From Methylophilus rhizosphaerae (lineage in GTDB: Bacteria > Pseudomonadota > Gammaproteobacteria > Burkholderiales > Methylophilaceae), in the NCBI RefSeq assembly GCF_900100975.1, contig NZ_FNFX01000002.1, forward strand, positions 310,001 to 374,000: a stretch of DNA of 64,000 nucleotides, given 5' to 3'. Positions 57,100-64,000 of this stretch are shown piece by piece. The notes under the pieces were generated by a model. The model saw only the letters and a program-made list of their open reading frames with translations, was not told the origin of the DNA and did no database searches. Numbering within the stretch: position 1 is the first letter of the stretch; each line of letters starts with the position of its first letter. A program made the position numbers and the translations under genes.

Positions 57100-58230
57100 T
57101 CAGCCTGCATAAGCCTTGTGGTCTAATGGCAAGTGGATACGCACCATAAAGCCAAGTGGCGACAGGTTGGCAGCTTTGACAAAACCGCCATGCGCTTCCA
57201 CGATATGCTTGGTCATGGCCAGGCCTATGCCGTGCCCGTCAATTTGTGACGCACTGTGCCCCCGCATGAATGGCCGGAAAATCTGCTCCAGTTCCTGCTG
57301 TTCTACGCCATTCCCCTGATCACGTACTTCGACAATCACCTCCCGCGTGCGCTGGCTGCGCTGCAACTCAACCGCTACAATGCCAAGCACCGGGCCATAC
57401 TTCACCGCATTACGGATCACATTTTCAATGGCCCGCTGCAGCAATTCCAGTTGGCCGCGAATATATACTGCGTCGTCAGGCATATCAAGCTGGATACGTG
57501 CCTCCTGTTTTTCAAATTGCACATCGCTGACTATACCGGCCAGCAGGGCTTTCAGATCCACTTCCGTTTTTTGCAGCTTCTGCATGCCTGATTCCAGCCG
57601 GAAGATTTCCAGTAGCTCGGCAATCATTTTTTCCATGCGTACGGCTTCCAGCTCGACCCGTTGCAGCGAACTTTGCATTTTTTTCGGGTTTTGCATCACC
57701 AGGCCCACTGCCATCTGGATACGGGCCAGCGGTGAACGTAATTCATGTGATACATGATGCAGCATATTGGACTGGCTCTTCATCATGGTATTCAGGCGCA
57801 AGGCCATCAAGTCGAAAGCCTCGCCCAACTCGGCGAACTCATCATGGCTAGCCTTGATTTTCGTGCTGACTTCCGCCAGCAGGTCACCGTCAGCGGCAGC
57901 TTTTAAGTGAGCAAGCAATAATTTGACCGGGTAAGCAATAGACCAGGCCAGCACAGCAGCAAATAGCGCACTGGCGATCACGCAAAAGACTAATACTGAC
58001 GGCGGCAGGCTGGACAGTAGATGAACATGTTTCAATGCATGGGAGAGCGAGACAACTGACGGATACGCCTCAAGGGTGGAAGAAACAGATGCCTGGGTGC
58101 TGGCGGCAGGCTGGGAAGCAAGCAGATGCGGCGGCTGCATCTGCCATTGCACCATATTGCCTACCGCAATCGCGATAAAGGCAAGCGCCAGAAACAATGC
58201 CGCAAATAACTTCCAGAACAGGCGCGTCAT
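57100..58230 (-). CDS. sensor histidine kinase (CpxA-like)
   Basis: 376 residues: membrane helices at about 8-27 and 78-98, a short periplasmic loop, HAMP, HisKA with [15 protein letters not shown] and HATPase_c with [28 protein letters not shown] and GHGIGLAM. The periplasmic loop is only about 50 residues. Works with the response regulator 16 bases upstream on the same strand. Signal unknown. Confidence 0.87.
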   Translation of the reverse strand: MTRLFWKLFAALFLALAFIAIAVGNMVQWQMQPPHLLASQPAASTQASVSSTLEAYPSVVSLSHALKHVHLLSSLPPSVLVFCVIASALFAAVLAWSIAYPVKLLLAHLKAAADGDLLAEVSTKIKASHDEFAELGEAFDLMALRLNTMMKSQSNMLHHVSHELRSPLARIQMAVGLVMQNPKKMQSSLQRVELEAVRMEKMIAELLEIFRLESGMQKLQKTEVDLKALLAGIVSDVQFEKQEARIQLDMPDDAVYIRGQLELLQRAIENVIRNAVKYGPVLGIVAVELQRSQRTREVIVEVRDQGNGVEQQELEQIFRPFMRGHSASQIDGHGIGLAMTKHIVEAHGGFVKAANLSPLGFMVRIHLPLDHKAYAG

Positions 58231-58246
58231 TGTTCTCGCTAATGAA

Positions 58247-58927
58247 TTATTCCCGGACTAACTGATAGCCGACACGGTAAATGGTCTGGATCACATTGAC
58301 ACCACCCGACGCCTCTGAAATTTTCTGGCGGATACTGCTCAGGTGCACATCAATACTGCGGTCATATTTGACCAGGGGCCGGCCCAGCGCCTTGATAGAC
58401 AGGTCTTCCTTACTCACGATGGTGCCTGCATGCTTGGCCAGGATTTCAACCAGGCTGAACTCGGTGCTGGTAAATACAATGGGCTGATCTCCCCAGAACA
58501 CTTTCCTGCGTTCGCTGGAAACAATCAGTTGCCCCACCACAATGTCGTTTCCTTGCGGCGCATCATTGTTCTGCCGACGCAAAATGGCACGAATCCTGGC
58601 CACCAGTTCCCTGGGCAGGCAGGGCTTCTGCACATAATCATCCGCACCGCCCTCCAGGCCCTCTATACGGCCTTCGTTGTCGTCCTTGGCTGTCAGCATC
58701 AGTACCGGGATATCGGAATGCTGGCGGATATTGCGCAAAGTCTGCATCCCGTCCTGGCCCGGCATCATCACGTCCAGGACCACCAGGTCAAACTTACCGG
58801 CCAATACATATTGCTCGCCGGTGACCCCGTCATGCGCGGTCGTGACACCAAAGCCTTCCTGCGTCAGAAATTCTTTCAGCATATTGGCCAATTCAACATC
58901 GTCGTCAATTAACAACAGCTTGCTCAT
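58247..58927 (-). CDS. OmpR-family response regulator (CpxR-like)
   Basis: 226 residues: receiver with Asp in LVVLDVMMPGQDGM (about residue 52) and Lys in YVQKPCLPREL, then a winged-helix output domain with FTSTEFSLVEILAKH, DRSIDVHLSSIRQKI and YRVGYQLV. Closest by eye to CpxR. Upstream partner of the kinase at 57100. Confidence 0.9.
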   Translation of the reverse strand: MSKLLLIDDDVELANMLKEFLTQEGFGVTTAHDGVTGEQYVLAGKFDLVVLDVMMPGQDGMQTLRNIRQHSDIPVLMLTAKDDNEGRIEGLEGGADDYVQKPCLPRELVARIRAILRRQNNDAPQGNDIVVGQLIVSSERRKVFWGDQPIVFTSTEFSLVEILAKHAGTIVSKEDLSIKALGRPLVKYDRSIDVHLSSIRQKISEASGGVNVIQTIYRVGYQLVRE

Positions 58928-59095
58928 TTTATCCTCGGTCTGCTTAACAGAAGGCTTTTGTATGGTTTAGCCTTGGAATCTTATCTAACAAATAAATTGG
59001 TTAACAAGCGTTAAGCGATAATTTTTACCCAAGTTTGCAAAGTGTATCAGCATTGTTAATTTGTTTTAAATAATTTGCACACATAACGCTCGCAT

Positions 59096-59671
59096 TTAAA
59101 TGGCACTGAATGCTTCACACAATTGGCTCAACAACTGGCCGAACAACGGCAACACTTCGGCGGCGGTATGCGGGCTTTCATCATCCGTGGCCGCGATCAT
59201 ATAGCTGATGGTGACTTTATCCAGGTTTTCGCGGTATTCCAGCCAGTGTTCGGCATCTGCCTCGGCAATCAACTTGAACTTGTGGAAGCCGGATTCGATA
59301 ATTTCGGCCAGCACTTCAGGCGCAATCCCATCAAACAGGGTTTTGCCTATGGTGACTTGTGCCTGGCCATAATCCGGCTCATAACCCTCTTGCGTCAATG
59401 GCATAAACAGGAAGGCATATACCATCAGGCCAAAGCATTGATACACGCCCAGCATGTCAAAATCGTTCTGCAACTCTTCTGCCGGGTGACGGCCCGCGGC
59501 CTGGATTGCCCGGAATGTAATAAAACTGGCGATATAAAAAGCAGCAGCTTCCACATCTACATTGGCAAGCCCAGCTTTAGTCTCTTCTTCGGAGCGCTCT
59601 GCAACTGGCGTGGTTTCTACCTGGCACAACTGGTGCAGCAGTTTCAGGCGCTCGATGTACGTTATTTCCAT
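59096..59671 (-). CDS. unrecognised conserved-looking cytoplasmic protein
   Basis: 191 residues that I do not recognise. It is acidic and helical, with no signal peptide; a moderately hydrophobic stretch in the middle (LGVYQCFGLMVYAFLFMPL) could be a buried helix rather than a membrane segment. No catalytic motif seen. It follows the ABC-F gene by 27 bases on the same strand and could be co-transcribed with it. Confidence 0.65.
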   Translation of the reverse strand: MEITYIERLKLLHQLCQVETTPVAERSEEETKAGLANVDVEAAAFYIASFITFRAIQAAGRHPAEELQNDFDMLGVYQCFGLMVYAFLFMPLTQEGYEPDYGQAQVTIGKTLFDGIAPEVLAEIIESGFHKFKLIAEADAEHWLEYRENLDKVTISYMIAATDDESPHTAAEVLPLFGQLLSQLCEAFSAI

Positions 59672-59698
59672 TTTGTATCCTTGAATATTAAAAATATG

Positions 59699-61600
59699 CT
59701 AATCAATTTCGGGCAAGGCTTCCAGTTGTTCCTGCAGTGCCAGCCACTCCGTTTCAATCGTTTCCAGTTGCTGGCGATTAGTCGTTTGCGTCATTAATAC
59801 CGTTTGCAATGCCGTCTTTTGCTCCGGGTTATAAATTTCGCTCTCGGCCAGCCGGTTTTCCAGCACCTGTTTTTCAGTTTCCAGTTTAGCCAGTTGCGCT
59901 TCCAGGTTGGACAAAGCTTTAAGCAATGGCCGCCTTTCCGCGAGCCTGGCTTGTCTTTCCGCTTTTTGCTGATGATAGCTGTTTTGTTTAGCCGCTTGCT
60001 CGCGGGCAGGCATTACCGGCGCCGAGGCAAGTTTCAGCAGATACTGTTTGTAATCTTCAAGGTCGCCATCAAACACCTCTGCCCGGCCATCCGCAATCAG
60101 CAAAAACTTCTCGCAACAGGTCGCGAGCAAGGTACGGTCATGCGACACCATGACCATGCCGCCTTCATAGGCTTGCAATGCCAGGGATAAGGCATGTCGC
60201 ATTTCGATATCCAGGTGGTTGGTCGGTTCATCCAGCAGAATCAGGTTAGGCCGCTTCCAGATCAGCAATGCCAGTGCCAGCCTGGACTTTTCACCACCGG
60301 AGAACGGACCGCACGGTGTTTTGGCCATTTCGCCGCGGAAATCAAAACTGCCCAGGAAATCCAGCAACTCCTGCTCACGTGCACCGCCATCCAGGCGTTG
60401 CAGGTGCTGCAACGGTGAGTCGCTGGCAACCAGTTGCTCCAGCTGGTGCTGGGCGAAATAGCCTATGCGCAAATCCTTGCCTTCGACACGTTCCCCGGCC
60501 AGCAGCGTTTCCGACTGCGCCAGGGCTTTAATCAGTGTGGACTTGCCCGCGCCGTTCTTGCCCAGCAAACCGATACGCTCGCCGGGACGGATCGCCAGGT
60601 GCGGCAAACGTACCAGTGCCTTATCGCCATAACCCAGGCTGGCCTGGTTCAATACCAGCAAAGGATCCGGCGCAGGGCTGGCATCACGGAAACTGAAACT
60701 GAATGGGGAGTCAATGTGCGCAGCGCTGATCCGTTCCATGCGTTCCAGCGCCTTGATCCGGCTTTGTGCCTGCCTCGCCTTTGTCGCCTTGGCCCTGAAG
60801 CGGTCGATATACGACTGCAAATGTGCCATCTGTTGCTGCTGCTTTTGGTAACTGACTTGTTGCAACACCAGTTTTTCAGCCCGCTGCCGCTCAAAATCGC
60901 TGTAACCGCCACGATATAAATCCAGCTTGTGCTGTTCGATATGCAGAATATGGTTGACGGTGTTATCCAGGAACTCTCTGTCGTGCGAAATCAGTAACAA
61001 GGTGCCACGATAAGCGCCCAGCCAGCCTTCCAGCCAGATGACAGCTTCAATATCCAGGTGGTTGGTCGGTTCATCCAGCAGCAATAAATCCGACCGGCAC
61101 ATCAGGGCCCGCGCCAAATTTAGCCGCATGCGCCAGCCACCGGAAAAGTCACTCACCGGTTGCGTCAGTTGCGCCTGCGAAAAACCCAGCCCGGCCAGCA
61201 GCGTGCTGGCCCTGGCTTCTGCACTGTAGCCATCGATATCGGCCAGGCGTTGATGCCATTCGGAGACCTGCAAGGGATCATGCGCTTCCCCTGCTTGCGC
61301 CCTGGCAAGAGAGGCTTGTAATGTCCGCAATTCCTCATCCCCGTCCAGGGTGTAATCCAGTGCAGATTGCGCCAGTGCAGGCGTTTCCTGCGCCACATGC
61401 GCGATCACCCAATAGGCAGGAACCAGTAATTCACCGGCATCGGCGACCAGTTCACCCCGCAGCAATGCAAACAGGCTGGACTTGCCTGCCCCGTTGGCGC
61501 CTGTCAGACCCACCCGATGACCGGGATGCAACTGGAAACTGGCCGCTTCGACCAGGGGTTTACCCGCCCTTGAAAACGTCAGTTGCTTAAACTGAATCAC
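59699..61600 (-). CDS. yheS: ABC-F ATPase YheS
   Basis: 633 residues with two ABC domains (Walker A GANGAGKSS and GKNGAGKST; signatures FSGGWRMRLNLARAL and FSGGEKSRLALALL; Walker B DLLLLDEPTNHLD and NLILLDEPTNHLD), the ABC-F linker HLQSYIDRFRAKATKARQAQSRIKALERME in two stretches, and a C-terminal coiled coil (about 520-633). It matches E. coli YheS in length and order. ABC-F proteins bind the ribosomal E-site and relieve stalls. Confidence 0.93.
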   Translation of the reverse strand: MIQFKQLTFSRAGKPLVEAASFQLHPGHRVGLTGANGAGKSSLFALLRGELVADAGELLVPAYWVIAHVAQETPALAQSALDYTLDGDEELRTLQASLARAQAGEAHDPLQVSEWHQRLADIDGYSAEARASTLLAGLGFSQAQLTQPVSDFSGGWRMRLNLARALMCRSDLLLLDEPTNHLDIEAVIWLEGWLGAYRGTLLLISHDREFLDNTVNHILHIEQHKLDLYRGGYSDFERQRAEKLVLQQVSYQKQQQQMAHLQSYIDRFRAKATKARQAQSRIKALERMERISAAHIDSPFSFSFRDASPAPDPLLVLNQASLGYGDKALVRLPHLAIRPGERIGLLGKNGAGKSTLIKALAQSETLLAGERVEGKDLRIGYFAQHQLEQLVASDSPLQHLQRLDGGAREQELLDFLGSFDFRGEMAKTPCGPFSGGEKSRLALALLIWKRPNLILLDEPTNHLDIEMRHALSLALQAYEGGMVMVSHDRTLLATCCEKFLLIADGRAEVFDGDLEDYKQYLLKLASAPVMPAREQAAKQNSYHQQKAERQARLAERRPLLKALSNLEAQLAKLETEKQVLENRLAESEIYNPEQKTALQTVLMTQTTNRQQLETIETEWLALQEQLEALPEID

Positions 61601-61793
61601 TGTCGACCACTTTCACTTAATCTTGGCTTTCGCTGGACCTGAATGGTGCAAATTCGGCATTTTAAACGATTCACCCCCATCAAGCCGAATAATTCTGCCC
61701 CGTATCATGCCATCCACTGGGGCTGGGCCACGGTTTTCGAGTAGAATAGGTAACTGAACAACCCCCTGCACTCAAGGCCGTTTGCCTCACTAT

Positions 61794-64000
61794 GCCGCTG
61801 CAAAAAATCAAACGCTGGTTACTGTCTCTTTTCATTGTCATGCTTGTGGTCCTGGCGGCCATCATCGGTGTCATTCAGTTTTATGTCTTCCCGCATATCG
61901 ATGACTATAAAGACCGTATTGCACAAGCACTCAGCCAGTCCATGCAACAAGAGGTGACAATTGCGAAAATTGCGATCCGCTGGAGTGGTTTTGCCCCGCA
62001 AGTCACCCTGGGCAACGTCACGGTCTTTGATACCCAGCACCGCCCGGCACTTGAACTGTCCAAGGTGAGGACACGCCTGTCCTGGAGCAGCGTGGCTCTG
62101 CTGTCCCCTACCCTGGTCAGCCTGAATATAGGTTCGCCCAACCTGGTGATCCGCCGCACACCTAGCGGTGAAATCTTTCTGGCAGGCATTTCCATGTCCG
62201 GCCAGGGCAATCCGGCCTTTGCCAACTGGTTACTGGCCCAACGCCGCATCAGCGTTTCGCACGCCACTGTCACGTGGGTGGATGAGCAACGCGCAGCACC
62301 GCCCCTGCTGCTGAAAGACCTTAATATCGAAATCCATACGCCCATCTGGCAACGGCTGCTTGACCGCCACAGTATCCATATCGACAGCCTGGTCTCTGCG
62401 GGCACCACACAGCGCATCACACTGGAATCCGTGGTTGTCGGTGACAATGTGGCCACCCCTGAGAAATGGCATGGTGAAGTGTCCTTGCGCCTGCCCCAAA
62501 CGGACTTGTCTGCCTGGAACCCCTGGGTAGACCTGCCGGCCAGGATCCATGCCGGCCAGGGCAACCTGACAGCAACCCTCAATTTTGAAGCCATGCAAAT
62601 CCAGCGACTGGCTGCGCAGATTAACCTGAAATCCGTGTCCGCCAGCCCGCTGCATGCTGCGGACACTTTCCTGGCGAACGCAGTCAGCGGCGAATTGCGC
62701 TGGCAGCGTGTAGAGCAACGCTACATGATGTCCCTGAAACACTTTTCTGCCGATATCCACCCTGGCCTGACCCTTGAGGAAGCAAATGGGGAATTGCAAT
62801 GGGATGCCCAAGGCCACGAAGGACTGCTGACGGCGAAGAAACTCACGCTGGAGCAAGGGGAATTATTCGCCAAATGGCTGGCTGCGGACTCACAGATTGC
62901 ACAGTCACTGGAGCATATCGCGCCTGCAGGCATCGCCAGCCAGATTAAAGCGCGCTGGCTCTATCACAAGGACAAATGGCAGGACTATGCGCTGGAAACC
63001 AACCTGAATGCCATTCATACCCAAGCTTATGAGCAATTACCAGGCCTGAAAAACTGGTCAGGCCACCTTTCGGTACGGCCCAATGCCGGCAGCCTGGAAC
63101 TGGATACGCAGAATGCCAGCATAGAGTTAGCTGGTATCTTGCGTTGGCCGGTGCCGATTGATCGCCTGCAGGGCAGCATTGAGTGGGATAATAATGGTCA
63201 AAAAACCTTGATCAGCACCCGTAACCTGCAACTGTCCAATCCGCACCTGGCTGCCCGTACCAGCCTGGAATACCAGCTGGGTGCAGAAGGCGGCGATACC
63301 ATACAGCTGCAAAGCCAGATTGAGCGCGGCGATGCTAAACATGCCCCTTTTTACTACCCGATCATCCTGGGTGAATCCACGCTGCACTGGCTGGACACCT
63401 CCATCCTTTCCGGCCAGGTCAAGCACGGTGAGGTGGTCATCAAAGGGCATGTGAAAGACTTTCCATTCGTGAACGCTGCCCATCAGCCTGATGCTTCCCT
63501 CGGCATCTTCAGGGTCACGGCGCAGGCAGATAACGTCAGCCTCGAATACGGCACCGACTGGCCGGTGATTGACAATATCAGCGCCCTGCTGAAGTTTGAA
63601 GGCAAGCGCATGGATATCATGGTCAAGAACGGCAGCACTGTTGGCCAGCATGTCACACAGGCACAAGTGGACATTCCGCAACTGGATGCTGACTGGCCCA
63701 TGCTGAATGTGAAAGCCACGGCAACCGGCAGTGTTGAGCAAGGCGTGAAGTTTGTGAATACCAGCCCGGTACGCCAGGTCACCATGGGTATTACGGATTA
63801 CCTGAAGGCGAGTGGCAATGCCGAGTTGAAACTGGCGCTGCAGATTCCACTGGAAAACGTCGATGCCAGCCAGTTCCAGGGCGATTATGCGATCAAGAAC
63901 GGGCACATTAATGCCAATCCGCAGATTTCATTACCGGAAATGAACAATATCAACGGGCATTTGAAATTCACGGAAAAAGGCATCCAGGCCCAGAATGTGC
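61794..64000 (+). CDS. yhdP: YhdP-family AsmA-like protein (partial)
   Basis: At least 735 codons; runs off the window. An N-terminal membrane helix (WLLSLFIVMLVVLAAIIGVI) is followed by a long periplasmic AsmA/TamB-like beta-repeat region (APQVTLGNVTVFDTQ, LVIRRTPSGEIFLAGI, VDLPARIHAGQGNLTATL). YhdP family (DUF3971) proteins span the envelope and move phospholipids to the outer membrane. A -10-like TAGAAT lies at 61744. It diverges from yheS. Confidence 0.88.

Noticed and set aside
61905-63906. Several long minus-strand open frames (up to 259 codons)
   Set aside because: They are antisense to yhdP, whose translation has a clear membrane anchor and AsmA-like repeats.

Overview
The window is a gene-dense, about 52% GC bacterial chromosome segment with housekeeping-type genes throughout and no phage, transposon, CRISPR array, rRNA or tRNA that I can see. 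Protein families and gene order (tamAB, surE-pcm-nlpD, a complete isc operon, mutS, suhB-trmJ-cysE, cysPTWA, lysS, yheS, yhdP) point to a Betaproteobacterium. A Methylophilaceae-type methylotroph is my best guess from overall style, but no methylotrophy gene is present to prove it.

Layout. 1-10.4 kb: end of purB, the outer-membrane assembly pair tamA-tamB, an NYN/LOTUS protein, a WrbA-like flavoprotein, a HugZ-like protein, a DUF2069 protein, then surE-pcm-nlpD without the usual rpoS. 10.4-20.1 kb: leuA divergent from an Lrp-family regulator, a thioredoxin-like protein, a YfcF-type GST, a nitroreductase, mutS, suhB, trmJ and cysE. 20.2-26.9 kb: an iron-sulfur operon iscR-(nifS-like)-iscS-iscU-iscA-hscB-hscA-fdx, with an IscR type-1 site lying on its promoter. 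26.9-29.7 kb: beta-carbonic anhydrase, a SulP anion transporter and a small secreted repeat protein. 29.8-37.9 kb: a LuxR regulator/hybrid kinase/response-regulator operon, a two-component system flanked by two PepSY proteins, ribA, sodC and an SRPBCC protein.

38-53.7 kb is a sulfur island. On the minus strand lie cysP, a gene for a degenerate EAL-domain protein, and cysT-cysW-cysA. Divergent from cysP is a three-gene operon: an EpsC-type serine acetyltransferase, a family 2A encapsulin shell (SrpI type), and a SufS-like cysteine desulfurase with a 227-residue low-complexity N-terminal extension. It is preceded by a very strong intrinsic terminator on the plus strand, which suggests an attenuated leader or a small RNA. 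Further on come a TAXI solute-binding protein, a membrane EAL protein, a DUF2325 protein, a second periplasmic binding protein (Sbp), a large porin and a YezD-like protein. Together these genes would import sulfate or thiosulfate, make O-acetylserine for cysteine synthesis, and let the encapsulated desulfurase move sulfur from cysteine into a protein compartment. The encapsulin system is known from other bacteria; the leader, the EAL gene inside the cys operon and the small accessory genes are the less described parts.

53.8-64 kb: a porin with a good Pho box in front of it, lysS, a CpxAR-like two-component system, an unrecognised 191-residue protein, the ABC-F ATPase yheS, and the first 2.2 kb of yhdP, which runs off the window.
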